64,000 bases of DNA from an uncultured beta proteobacterium (GTDB lineage Bacteria > Pseudomonadota > Gammaproteobacteria > Burkholderiales > Burkholderiaceae_A): positions 54,836-118,835 of the forward strand of contig CACOBT010000005.1 in assembly GCA_902625535.1 (NCBI GenBank), read 5' to 3'. The position numbers and the translations under genes are program-made. The notes under the pieces are model-generated. The model was not told where the DNA came from and did not search any database. It saw only the letters and a program-made list of their open reading frames with translations. Below, piece by piece: positions 1-8,187 of the stretch (positions are counted from its first letter, which is position 1; the number at the start of each line of letters is the position of its first letter).

Positions 1-1337
1 TATTCGCAATTTTTGACCTTCCTTGGGTTCCAGTCTATGTGTTGATCATGTTTATTATGCATCCCCTACTGGGGTACGTATCATTAGTTTTAATAATTAT
101 ACTGATAGTGTTTGGATTTTATTTTTCTCGAGTCCTGGGAAACCAGGATGAATTACTACGAGAGGAAGAGTACGAAACAAATGACTTTTTGTATAGTAAG
201 TTAAGAAATGCAGAGGCGCTTGCAGTTTACTCGCTTCCGACAAATTTTAAACAAACATGGTTAGAAAATAAAAAAAATTTTTATATTAGCCTGAATAAAA
301 GCCAGAAGAAAACAGATACAATTCAGAATACTATGAAGCAATATAGATTTTTCGCAAACTCTTTAGCTTTAACTGTTGGAGCCTATCTCGTAATCTCAGG
401 GGAATTAACTCTGGGTAGTATGATTGCAGCATCTCTTTTGATGTCGAGAACTACCCAACCAGTTGATGGGGCAGTTTCCGCGCTGAGCAGAGTAACAATC
501 GTAAGGGAAGCATTTTGGAGAGTTGAAAAAATGCTAAATCTTGCTTCCTTAAAGACGGATATTTTGGTCAAAGAAAATGAACTAGATGATAAATCATCAA
601 AGACTAGTTCAATAAAATCGATAGTGCTGAGGGATGTTAATGTCTCCTATTCAGAGAACGGTCCAAAAGTTTTGAGTAACGTAAATTTACTATTTGAGTC
701 TGGCAATGTCATCACTGTTGTTGGAAAATCTGGTGCCGGTAAAACTACATTAATTAAACTCCTTTCAGGACTAGTTCGTTATGAAGGAGAGGTAAGTTTT
801 GATAATTCTGAACTGAAGGAATTGTCCAGTGATGATTCTTACAACTTAATAGGATACTTACCACAAGATGTTTTAATGCTTCCGGGATCAATAGCTGAGA
901 ACATATCAAGTTTTAGGAACCCTAACTCAGATCGGATTATAGAGGTTGCGAAATTAGCAGGAATTCATGATTTTATTTTGAAGTTTCCAGAAGGTTATGA
1001 CACTGGCATAGTAGGTGGATATCAAAATTTATCTGGTGGAGAAAGGCAAAGAATCGGACTAGCACGTGCTATATATAATAATCCAGCTTGTTTATTTTTA
1101 GATGAGCCAAATTCTGCCCTAGATAATTCTGGAGAGGTGGCATTGAGAAATGTAATAAACTATTGTAAAAACAAAGGTAAACTTATTGTAGTTGTATCAC
1201 ATAGAAGATCAGTCCTAGATTATTCCGATAAAATATTAGAATTTCTGGAGGACAAGGACATTCGATTAAGTGGTAGAGATGAGTTTCTAAGGAGTTTTTC
1301 TTCAAAACAAGATTTTGATAATAAGTTTAACTATTGA
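1..1337 (+). CDS. Type I secretion ABC transporter, permease/ATPase (5' partial)
   Basis: Exports an unfolded protein substrate across both membranes together with the two genes that follow. The frame is open to the left edge (first full codon at base 3), and the residues before the first possible start (GTG at 39) read FDLPWVPVY, a hallmark of PrtD/HlyB-type exporters, so the real start lies outside the window. Counting from that GTG, membrane segments occupy roughly residues 1-30 and 105-135. The nucleotide-binding domain has Walker A GKSGAGKTT (about 229-237), signature LSGGERQR (331-338), Walker B LFLDEP (352-357) and the switch histidine in VVSHR. The next gene starts at the base after the stop. 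No substrate gene is in the window. Family call is secure; the substrate is unknown. Confidence 0.93.
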   Translation, partial: FAIFDLPWVPVYVLIMFIMHPLLGYVSLVLIIILIVFGFYFSRVLGNQDELLREEEYETNDFLYSKLRNAEALAVYSLPTNFKQTWLENKKNFYISLNKSQKKTDTIQNTMKQYRFFANSLALTVGAYLVISGELTLGSMIAASLLMSRTTQPVDGAVSALSRVTIVREAFWRVEKMLNLASLKTDILVKENELDDKSSKTSSIKSIVLRDVNVSYSENGPKVLSNVNLLFESGNVITVVGKSGAGKTTLIKLLSGLVRYEGEVSFDNSELKELSSDDSYNLIGYLPQDVLMLPGSIAENISSFRNPNSDRIIEVAKLAGIHDFILKFPEGYDTGIVGGYQNLSGGERQRIGLARAIYNNPACLFLDEPNSALDNSGEVALRNVINYCKNKGKLIVVVSHRRSVLDYSDKILEFLEDKDIRLSGRDEFLRSFSSKQDFDNKFNY

Positions 1338-2429
1338 ATGATAAATAAAGAACAAGAAAACATCGATAAAGAATTTGAAAAAATTCTTCAAACAAAAGAA
1401 TCTAAAAGGTTTGCATTTTGGGTGTTAATCGTTTTTTTTGGAGGATTCTTGCTATGGGCTGCTTTTGTTCCCCTTGACGAGGGAGTTCCAACCATGGGAA
1501 AAGTTGTTGTGGATACCAAAAGAAAAGCTATTCAACATTCCACTGGAGGAACAATTAAGGAGATTTATGTCAAAGAGGGAGACTTTGTAGAAAAAGACGA
1601 TATCCTCATGAAACTTGGAGATCAAAAGGCACAAAGTGAAGTCTTCATAGAGGAAAATAATATTAAGAGCCTTGAAGAAAACGTGAACCTTCAACGTATC
1701 TCACTTACGAAAGTATCTGGGTTGATCGAGTCAGGAAAAAAGCAGGTTAAGTTAGTGGAGGAAGAATTGGGTGGTATCCGAGGGTTAGTCGCGGAAGGAT
1801 ATGCGCCAAAGGTACAGCAGATCAGTCTGGAGAAGGAACTAAATGAACTTTTATCAAAAACGAATGAACTTAAAGGTAGTAAGGAACAGGCTATTCAGAC
1901 CATAGAGGAATTAAAGTTTAAACTTAAGGCAGCAAAAGAACGCTTATTAATCTCTCAAAGAAACTTGAAGCAAAAGGAGATAAAATCTACTGTATCGGGA
2001 CAGGTAGTTGATCTTCAAAAGCAGGCAATTGGTTCGGTCATTAGACCTGCAGAGAAGATTATGGATATTGTTCCGAGGGATGAAATGCTTTTAATAGAAG
2101 CTGAAATTATGCCAAATCTTATTGATCGTGTTGCTGTTGGTGATGATGTAGATATAAGATTTTCAAATTTTTCGTTAACTCCACTTTTGGTTGTTCCAGG
2201 AACTGTAATATCTATTTCGACAGATGTCTTATTTCAGGAAAAAACAAAGTTACCTTATTACTTAGCTAGGGTCAAAGTTACAGATGTAGGTCTCGAAAGC
2301 CTTGGAGACAGAAAAATGAGACCTGGAATGGAAGTTGGCGTCATTGTAAAAACTGGTTCGAGAACATTATTGACATATTTGTTACATCCTTTGACGAGGA
2401 GAGTAGCCTTTTCTATGAAGGAAGAATAA
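1338..2429 (+). CDS. HlyD-family membrane fusion protein of type I secretion
   Basis: Periplasmic adaptor linking the inner-membrane ABC exporter to the TolC-type channel. The 363 residues comprise a short cytoplasmic N-terminus, one membrane helix at about 26-45, a first biotinyl-lipoyl half (GGTIKEIYVKEGDFV), a long coiled-coil hairpin (about 110-215), a second lipoyl half and a beta-barrel end. The C-terminus has the PLTRR-type ending seen in PrtE/HlyD proteins. The ATG directly follows the TGA of the ABC gene and the stop is 2 nt from the next start, so the three genes are one transcript and probably translationally coupled. Confidence 0.92.
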   Translation: MINKEQENIDKEFEKILQTKESKRFAFWVLIVFFGGFLLWAAFVPLDEGVPTMGKVVVDTKRKAIQHSTGGTIKEIYVKEGDFVEKDDILMKLGDQKAQSEVFIEENNIKSLEENVNLQRISLTKVSGLIESGKKQVKLVEEELGGIRGLVAEGYAPKVQQISLEKELNELLSKTNELKGSKEQAIQTIEELKFKLKAAKERLLISQRNLKQKEIKSTVSGQVVDLQKQAIGSVIRPAEKIMDIVPRDEMLLIEAEIMPNLIDRVAVGDDVDIRFSNFSLTPLLVVPGTVISISTDVLFQEKTKLPYYLARVKVTDVGLESLGDRKMRPGMEVGVIVKTGSRTLLTYLLHPLTRRVAFSMKEE

Positions 2430-2431
2430 CT

Positions 2432-3757
2432 TTGATCAATTTTCTGAGATATATACTAGTTACATTTATTTACGGCGTAAACACAGTATCTGCCGATGTT
2501 GACCTTCTATATTGTATTGAATTAGCGTTGCAAGATAATTCCGAAATCAAAAAAGCTAGAGCAGAATTTTCAGCTTTCAAAGAGCTAGAGGATCAAAGTT
2601 TAGCAAATTTGTTGCCATCAGTAGGACTATCTATTTCTAGATCAAAAGTAAACCAGGATAGGTCCGACGGTGTGGGAGCAACACTCAACCAAGAATATCT
2701 CATGGAAAGTGATGCTATCTCACTGCGTCAACCTGTTTATCGACCAAAATTATTTAAGGACTTACAACGAACAAAAAAAGAGGTATCGTCGGAAGAGTTA
2801 TTATTATCAAAAAAAGAAGATGTACTAAAAATGAAAGTAATAGAGGCCTATTTTCGATCATTAAGAGCGTATGCAGAGGAGTTATTACTGGAAAAAAGAA
2901 TAACCTTGCTAAACGAACAAAAGAGAGCCGCTACAAAGTCAATTGAAGCCGGGAGAGGAACTGTTACAGAATTAGCGGAGATAAATGCCGCTCGCGATAA
3001 AGCTTTCGCCGATCTTATTAGAGCAAGGCAAAATATACGATTAGAGCTCAATGAACTTCAGTTCTACACGGGTCTGAAAATTAAAAAAATCAAGAAGCTG
3101 AACGAAAATATAAATAACTTTGATGTTTTCAAAAAAAACACTATCACCATGTGGGAAGATGATGCCGTTCAAAACAATTATGAGCTAAAAAGTAAAAAAG
3201 AAAAAATTTCAGCCGCGAAGATTGCGTTATCCTCCGAGAAGCTCAATCGTTTTCCCACTATCGATTTAAATATCCAAATGGCAAGAGGCTCAAGCGAAAG
3301 TACATTTTTTGTGGATTCGGAAACTAATTCCAATTCAATAGGGTTGACATTTTTCTTGCCGCTGTACCAGGGAGGTAGTGTGAATTCAAAAATTCGGCAG
3401 TCAGTATCTAATTTGGATGCAGAGGTTGAAGGGCTTAAATTGCAAGAGGAAGACTTACGAAAAAGAGTTCAAAAAATTTATTTTGGCATGCTAGAAAGTA
3501 TTGAACTCCACGATGCTCTGAAGTCCGCAATAACGTCAGCTACGATTGAGCTAGAAGCAACGAAAAAGAGCACTGCTGCCGGAGTCAGAAAACAATTAGA
3601 TGTTTTAGTTTCTCAACAAAAGGCACTAAGCGTTGAACGAGAATTCGTTGAAGCTAAATTGAACATCATTGTATATTGGCTTAATCTAAATATGCTTAAA
3701 AGTAACCTTAACCGGGAAACTATAAAAAAGGTTAACACCTTCTTAATTCCAAGCTAA
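2432..3757 (+). CDS. TolC-family outer-membrane channel of type I secretion
   Basis: Outer-membrane exit duct for the upstream ABC/HlyD pair. The start is TTG, 2 nt after the adaptor stop. Residues 1 to about 21 form a signal peptide ending near VSA. The 441-residue body has the two repeated OEP halves of the TolC family: long amphipathic helices (KAFADLIRARQNIRLELNEL; QQKALSVEREFVEAKLN) separated by strand segments (SISRSKVN; GLTFFLPLYQGG). The dedicated position in the operon suggests a system-specific channel rather than the general TolC. It converges on the flagellar gene behind it, with a 4-nt overlap of stop regions. Confidence 0.9.
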   Translation: MINFLRYILVTFIYGVNTVSADVDLLYCIELALQDNSEIKKARAEFSAFKELEDQSLANLLPSVGLSISRSKVNQDRSDGVGATLNQEYLMESDAISLRQPVYRPKLFKDLQRTKKEVSSEELLLSKKEDVLKMKVIEAYFRSLRAYAEELLLEKRITLLNEQKRAATKSIEAGRGTVTELAEINAARDKAFADLIRARQNIRLELNELQFYTGLKIKKIKKLNENINNFDVFKKNTITMWEDDAVQNNYELKSKKEKISAAKIALSSEKLNRFPTIDLNIQMARGSSESTFFVDSETNSNSIGLTFFLPLYQGGSVNSKIRQSVSNLDAEVEGLKLQEEDLRKRVQKIYFGMLESIELHDALKSAITSATIELEATKKSTAAGVRKQLDVLVSQQKALSVEREFVEAKLNIIVYWLNLNMLKSNLNRETIKKVNTFLIPS

Positions 3758-4074
3758 ATTTGCCCACGAACTTTAAATTTTTTCTTTTTTTTGATACTTT
3801 CTTTTTTTTCATCTCCCGGTTCCATCTCTTTTAACCAATATGCCCAGGATAAAATAACGGCAACTGCTGTAAAAAGCTCCTCTGGTATTTCTTGATCTAT
3901 ATCCAATTGTGCCAATGCTGATAATAATTTCGGGTCTTCCGCAATATATATACCTTGCTTTTTGGCCTCCTGTATTATGATATCTGCGAGTTCTGCCTCT
4001 CCTTTCGCTGTTATTATTGGAGTCACATTCTTCCCGTATTCTAGTGCTACTGCTTCTTTTTCTAAATTGTTCAT
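3754..4074 (-). CDS. FhlB-like protein (FlhB C-terminal domain homologue)
   Basis: A 106-residue protein resembling only the cytoplasmic C-terminal part of the flagellar export switch FlhB (EscU/YscU family), without the membrane domain. Visible family features are VALEYGKN near the N-terminus, IIIQEAKKQGIYI, and the ending IPEELFTAVAVILSWAYWL, which parallels the end of full FlhB. The autocleavage NPTH motif is absent. The gene follows a FliK-C-like gene by 5 nt; the pairing of FliK-like and FlhB-C-like proteins is known from other flagellates (for example ylqH of Bacillus). Probably acts on export specificity; the precise role is unproven. Confidence 0.8.
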   Translation of the reverse strand: MNNLEKEAVALEYGKNVTPIITAKGEAELADIIIQEAKKQGIYIAEDPKLLSALAQLDIDQEIPEELFTAVAVILSWAYWLKEMEPGDEKKESIKKKKKFKVRGQI

Positions 4075-4079
4075 TATCG

Positions 4080-5171
4080 TTATGCCTCTATATCCACTGT
4101 AATTCCTGAGAAAAGCTTCTCTCCCAAAATAGGCTTACCAGTATTTAGTTCTTTATTCCCAGGTCTCTCCTCATTAAATACCTCAAAAGAGTTAATATTT
4201 AAGCCAGCATCATTCAATAGAATGTTAAGTTTGTCGTTTTGTTTAATAGCCTTTTCGTAAGTAATTTTGTTTGTGGCCCACATCTGCATATTAAGATTAT
4301 TTTTCTTTTCAACAACTACTCTTAACCAAACTTCACCGATTATCTCATTCTTGGTGTGCAGGTTAAATGTATAGAAAGAATCATTTTCATTTTCTTTATT
4401 TCTCATCTTAGAGAAGGAAAAATGCCACTCTCCGAAGTCTTTAAATGGGAAAATCAAAGAGAAAATTACTTCTCTGTTTTGTAAACTTTGATTGGTTTCA
4501 ATCTGCGAAGCTTCTATGTCGAGTAATGTTCTCGTAATTGTTTGAGAATCGATTCCTCTTTCATTGAGTAATCTGACTAATTGACCGATGAGAACCTTTT
4601 GATTGTTTGGATTTAGTTTTTGTTTTTTTGCGAGTAGTGCCTCGTTAAATAATCCAAAATTCATAATAAAATTTTTGATTTCGCTGGGTGTTAAGTTGTT
4701 AATACTAAGTCTCAACCCTAAAATTCGAGATATAAGATCACCCAATCCCCCTTTGGCAGCAAGGGAAGAGAGAATTCCGCTAGCATAAAGACTTGATAAG
4801 TTTCCGAATCCCGAGGAATGCAATAGCAAATTCATAAAATGAGGAGACAGAGGAACAAAAGTACTGGCAGTAGTTCCTCTGGTAAGGGAAACTCCCGCAG
4901 GCGTTAAAACAGCAGAACCATTATTCAGAATTGAGACCTTTGCCTGAAATCTTGAACCCTCTCCGGTATGAAAGGTTTTCGGAATTTCAAACTCTTTGTT
5001 TCCAATCAAAAGCTTTGTATGGTCACCCCGATTTTCAATGACAGCTTGTACGATTTGACCATCTCTTAACCCGAAAGACTTGGCTTCAGCTGCCGCTATC
5101 TTAAGAGTTCCCTCCAAAAATATTGGATTAACTTTTGATACTGCATTAGCCAAGTCAGCCGTGATAATCAT
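4080..5171 (-). CDS. FliK C-terminal-domain-like flagellar protein
   Basis: A 363-residue protein whose last ~130 residues look like the Flg_hook (FliK C-terminal) fold: a strand-rich stretch (GEWHFSFSK to GEVWLRVVVEK), then LNMQMWATN, a helix, and LNDAGLNINSFEVFNEE, the usual closing element. The N-terminal half is low in recognisable motifs. A good Shine-Dalgarno (AAAGG) precedes the ATG, and the FhlB-like gene begins 5 nt after the stop. A separate, standard fliK lies at 20898-22439, so this is a second FliK-like protein. It may act with the FhlB-like protein on export switching; that is inference from context. Confidence 0.65.
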   Translation of the reverse strand: MIITADLANAVSKVNPIFLEGTLKIAAAEAKSFGLRDGQIVQAVIENRGDHTKLLIGNKEFEIPKTFHTGEGSRFQAKVSILNNGSAVLTPAGVSLTRGTTASTFVPLSPHFMNLLLHSSGFGNLSSLYASGILSSLAAKGGLGDLISRILGLRLSINNLTPSEIKNFIMNFGLFNEALLAKKQKLNPNNQKVLIGQLVRLLNERGIDSQTITRTLLDIEASQIETNQSLQNREVIFSLIFPFKDFGEWHFSFSKMRNKENENDSFYTFNLHTKNEIIGEVWLRVVVEKKNNLNMQMWATNKITYEKAIKQNDKLNILLNDAGLNINSFEVFNEERPGNKELNTGKPILGEKLFSGITVDIEA

Positions 5172-5231
5172 TTGTTACCTTTAAACGATTATATTCTTCC
5201 AGATTAACACAAAATAGCGCCCGCCCCAATT

Positions 5232-5876
5232 CTAGGGAAAGCGAACCCATCCTCTGTGCGGGTCCGTTGAAACGTAAGGATTTGATTTTTTGACCAAAGG
5301 GGCTCCTTTTCCTGAACCATCCATTCCGGCGATTGCATCTACACTAGGAATTATTAGGGTGGCTCCAGCTTGCATGGAAGTCGGCTTACCGGATGGGAAT
5401 GCTTTTTTGTTATTTGCAATAATAATTTCGCCTATAACTTTCATCTTAAGAGGGTGCTGATTAAATGTAGTCTTAATTATCTGATTTAGAGTATCACCTT
5501 TTTTTACAACGTACCTGTAAGATGAATTTAAGTCAGGGTTTGGAGTAGAAGTTGAGGACCCAGAATATTGGGATATCGGAGTAACATTATTCATAATCTG
5601 TGTTTTTGATTGACCGACAGGAATTCCTCCTTGTATCAGAGTTCGAATTGCATTCAATGCTTGCGGGTCATTTAGTCTTTCATCAGTCATTCCTGATTCT
5701 AAGGGACTAAATTTACTCGGACTCTTTTTTTGATCGACCATGGTAGGAGCTGGAAAACTCGGAACTGTTTCGGCGAAAGATTTTTGTAAACTAAGTATTG
5801 AACATAGTGTTGTTAACATCAGTATTTTTGTTAACACAAACAGATCTCGATTTTTTTTGCGCTTATTAGTTGTCAT
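5232..5876 (-). CDS. Secreted LysM-domain protein in flagellar operon
   Basis: A 214-residue exported protein. An N-terminal charged patch (TNKRKKNR) and hydrophobic stretch to about residue 35 (SFAE) look like a signal peptide. The only recognisable domain is one LysM-type module at about 125-180 (YRYVVKKGDTLNQII ... AGATLIIP), similar to the peptidoglycan-binding LysM of FimV/HubP-type proteins. It sits between flgT and the FliK-like gene in one minus-strand run, with 60 nt or less on either side. A role in anchoring the basal body to the cell wall is plausible but inferred; no enzyme domain is present. Confidence 0.7.
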   Translation of the reverse strand: MTTNKRKKNRDLFVLTKILMLTTLCSILSLQKSFAETVPSFPAPTMVDQKKSPSKFSPLESGMTDERLNDPQALNAIRTLIQGGIPVGQSKTQIMNNVTPISQYSGSSTSTPNPDLNSSYRYVVKKGDTLNQIIKTTFNQHPLKMKVIGEIIIANNKKAFPSGKPTSMQAGATLIIPSVDAIAGMDGSGKGAPLVKKSNPYVSTDPHRGWVRFP

Positions 5877-5898
5877 TGCTTTTCCGTATCATATGGTA

Positions 5899-7179
5899 TT
5901 AGAAGGGAGTTACATTAATGCTGGTTCTTCCTTTTTTACTAACAGGACCTAGGTTTGGCCCAGCAATTCTACGTGCCTCAGATTTGAAAGGTGAGACCGC
6001 TTTAATTTCTACTAAGGCTATTTTTTCAAGAGCAGACTCCTCTAAAATTCGATGAGGTATCATATCAGAATCGGTAAGTAATAGTTGGTCGCCAAGTTTA
6101 ATCCCCCTTTCAAAGCCTGCGTCAATATATATCGTATCATTTTTTATTTCAGAAATTGGGAAAGAAATTTGACGACAATCAAATGCGATTATGGTTTCTT
6201 TGATAATTTTAGAAACGCCTTCAGACATTTTTCGCTCAAAGTGCGCAGAAAAAGCTTTTTGCGAATTTGTTTTAAACTTACCAATTTGGTTCGCTTCGTG
6301 AATAGCATAGGCAATCTGAGCTAGTCCTGAACGTGGTGCATCTGGGGGAGGGTCGGCCCAGGGACTAGGTAAAAAGGTCTCAGAAGACAATATTATTTCT
6401 TTTTTATTTGAATCAATAACATTTAACAACAGATTCAATTCCACATGATTTCTTTTCTTTCTGAATGAAAACTTTTCGATTGGCTGAATTTCGATCTCCA
6501 TATGATACTGCGGTTTATTCAGGGAAGAGTTTGATAAGAAACGTTCATATGATGTCTTATACATTGGTTTCTTCTGCGTAAAAACCCAATTTTGGTGAGT
6601 GTTGACTCCGAGTTTAAATAGATTTTCTGTTTTATTACGAATCATTTCAAGATCATAATAGGGAAGCTCAAGGCTAGAGCGACCTACCTTTACAGTAATC
6701 TCAGCAACCCGTGCATAGGATGGGTTAGAAAATCTGCAGTACTTTGATTTTTTGTTTGATTTCAACTGATGGATATTAAAGTCCTTTTCATTTAAATTAT
6801 TTCTCAGCGAATCCCTACCAGTACTGTATCCCTCTGACAAAACATACAAATTTTCGTGTAAACTTCCGTTAGTATCTATCCACGAGCTGGCTTTCACCTT
6901 AGCTTTGGATTTTAAAGCTTCCGAAACCAGAATTTCTCTGATGGCTTTAAGTTTTTCTTCATTATTTGTATAAGTTTTCTCCTTCGGTTCTTCTAATGCA
7001 CGTGTTGAATTTTTGTCTTCAGAGCTATTTTGGTCATCTCGGGAGTTGAGTTCTTCCTGGCCAAGGGATATATTGGGTACAAGTCCAAAAGTAACCAAAA
7101 TTAAACATGCAAAAACAGGTCTTTGAAAAAATAAAGCGTATGTTCGTTTTTTTTCTTTCATTGTTTTTATATGCATCAT
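5899..7179 (-). CDS. flgT: FlgT-like flagellar assembly protein (H-ring component)
   Basis: Periplasmic protein resembling Vibrio FlgT, which builds the H-ring around the LP ring and is needed to hold the motor. It has a signal peptide (hydrophobic segment ending near SLGQ, residue ~40). An N-terminal domain (KLKAIREILVSEALKS followed by the LHENLYVLSEG strand) matches the AIQDAL-type start of FlgT. A middle domain has alternating strands (VELNLLLNVIDS). The C-terminal SH3-like domain reads YIDAGFERGIKLGDQLLL. Length is 426 residues versus about 377 in Vibrio. Three Mets lie near the start (7179, 7176, 7161); the ribosome site is weak, so the exact start is open. It lies directly downstream of flgP. 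Confidence 0.72.
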   Translation of the reverse strand: MMHIKTMKEKKRTYALFFQRPVFACLILVTFGLVPNISLGQEELNSRDDQNSSEDKNSTRALEEPKEKTYTNNEEKLKAIREILVSEALKSKAKVKASSWIDTNGSLHENLYVLSEGYSTGRDSLRNNLNEKDFNIHQLKSNKKSKYCRFSNPSYARVAEITVKVGRSSLELPYYDLEMIRNKTENLFKLGVNTHQNWVFTQKKPMYKTSYERFLSNSSLNKPQYHMEIEIQPIEKFSFRKKRNHVELNLLLNVIDSNKKEIILSSETFLPSPWADPPPDAPRSGLAQIAYAIHEANQIGKFKTNSQKAFSAHFERKMSEGVSKIIKETIIAFDCRQISFPISEIKNDTIYIDAGFERGIKLGDQLLLTDSDMIPHRILEESALEKIALVEIKAVSPFKSEARRIAGPNLGPVSKKGRTSINVTPF

Positions 7180-7234
7180 GTATATCTCAGTCGCGCTGTG
7201 TTGTTTATATTTGACGTATTATACTTTCTCTTGC

Positions 7235-8062
7235 TCAATAGGATGCTGCAAGTTGTTCAGCATAGTACCTTCTCAGGTCCTCAACAATGCCGCCGTCTAA
7301 TGACAACGTCGTTTCATATGTATCATCGCCGACAGGGTTAATACTTACCACTTTTGCCCCGTATATGATTCCTTCAACTTTTGTTCGGAACACATCACTT
7401 TTAATAACCATATCGGCAACCGTTGTTGTAGCATCTAAATATTGTCCGAAGACTTGCTCAGAAAGGCCTCGATATGCATCAAGTTTAGAGGCTCTAATTG
7501 CGAGGAGACGCTGTTGTGCGGGAATCGTATGGTGTTGAATGCTAATCACCGCGTATCCGGTGGCACTGATTGCAGCCCGCCTTTTAACTAGGGGTTGCAT
7601 CAAAGACTCACCACGCATTGTATCCACATCCACCGAATTGGCCTCATTCGCGACTTCAAATTCCATTAATTTGTCATCAATCGCTTTCTCTGCCGCAGCC
7701 ACAAGTAGATCACGTTCATTTAAAGCCCGATCTGCCGCTTTCTCAGCAGCCCTACGTTCCATTTTCGCAACCTCAGCAGCCCTTTTCGCTGCCTTTCTTT
7801 CGCTGGAAGCCGACATGGCTGCCTTATCTGCAGCTAGTCGTTGCGCCATAGCTTTTTCAACCGAGATATCAACCGAAGCAAGCTTGATATTACTTTCCAT
7901 GCTGTGTATCGAATTAGCATTGTTTTGTTTTTTAAATTCCTGGTCCGCCAGAGACTGAGATTTCGGTATAGGTACGCTTTGTTTACCCATGATTGGCATC
8001 CCTGCACAACCAATAAGAAGAAAGTTTGTAAATAGGCATAAAAGAGTTAGGCGAGTTCCCAT
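7235..8062 (-). CDS. flgP: FlgP-like outer-membrane lipoprotein with LPP20 domain
   Basis: Outer-membrane lipoprotein related to Vibrio and Campylobacter FlgP, which forms disks around the basal body. The lipobox LIGC puts the lipidated cysteine at about residue 19. Residues ~65-130 form an Ala/Arg/Glu-rich coiled coil (ERKAAKRAAEVAKMERRAAE) not found in the short Vibrio FlgP. The C-terminal LPP20-type domain carries AIRASKLDAYRGLSEQVFG and GAKVVSINPVGDDTYETTLS. Length is 275 residues against roughly 150 in Vibrio. It is first in a minus-strand run with flgT, the LysM gene, the FliK-like gene and the FhlB-like gene, behind a strong FliA-type promoter at 8097-8123. Confidence 0.75.
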   Translation of the reverse strand: MGTRLTLLCLFTNFLLIGCAGMPIMGKQSVPIPKSQSLADQEFKKQNNANSIHSMESNIKLASVDISVEKAMAQRLAADKAAMSASSERKAAKRAAEVAKMERRAAEKAADRALNERDLLVAAAEKAIDDKLMEFEVANEANSVDVDTMRGESLMQPLVKRRAAISATGYAVISIQHHTIPAQQRLLAIRASKLDAYRGLSEQVFGQYLDATTTVADMVIKSDVFRTKVEGIIYGAKVVSINPVGDDTYETTLSLDGGIVEDLRRYYAEQLAASY

Positions 8063-8096
8063 GTCACATCCTATGAAAAAATTAGTAGTAAGAAGG

Positions 8097-8123
8097 TGAT
8101 CGGCTGTTTTGTCCTACACTTTA
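8097..8123 (-). promoter_or_regulatory. FliA (sigma-28) promoter for flgP operon
   Basis: On the minus strand TAAA (8123-8120), exactly 15 nt, then GCCGATCA (8104-8097). This matches the FliA consensus TAAA-N15-GCCGATAA at 11 of 12 defined positions. It lies about 35 nt upstream of the flgP ATG. fliA itself is in the window at 27087. Confidence 0.75.
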
Positions 8124-8149
8124 ATTTTTCTGTTCCAATGCGGATACTT

Positions 8150-8155
8150 TATAAT
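8150..8155 (+). promoter_or_regulatory. Possible sigma-70 -10 element for the sigma-54 activator gene
   Basis: TATAAT in the short divergent gap between flgP and the activator gene. It would start transcription near 8162, downstream of the TTG at 8158, which supports the ATG at 8188 as the real translation start. No convincing -35 box was found. Confidence 0.35.
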
Positions 8156-8187
8156 GTTTGAGTATCGTTTTTTTGTCTCAAGTAAAT

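Noticed and set aside
7539..7958. Long plus-strand frame opposite flgP
   Set aside because: It is a shadow of the Ala-rich coiled coil of flgP, giving a Ser/Ala-rich translation without domains.
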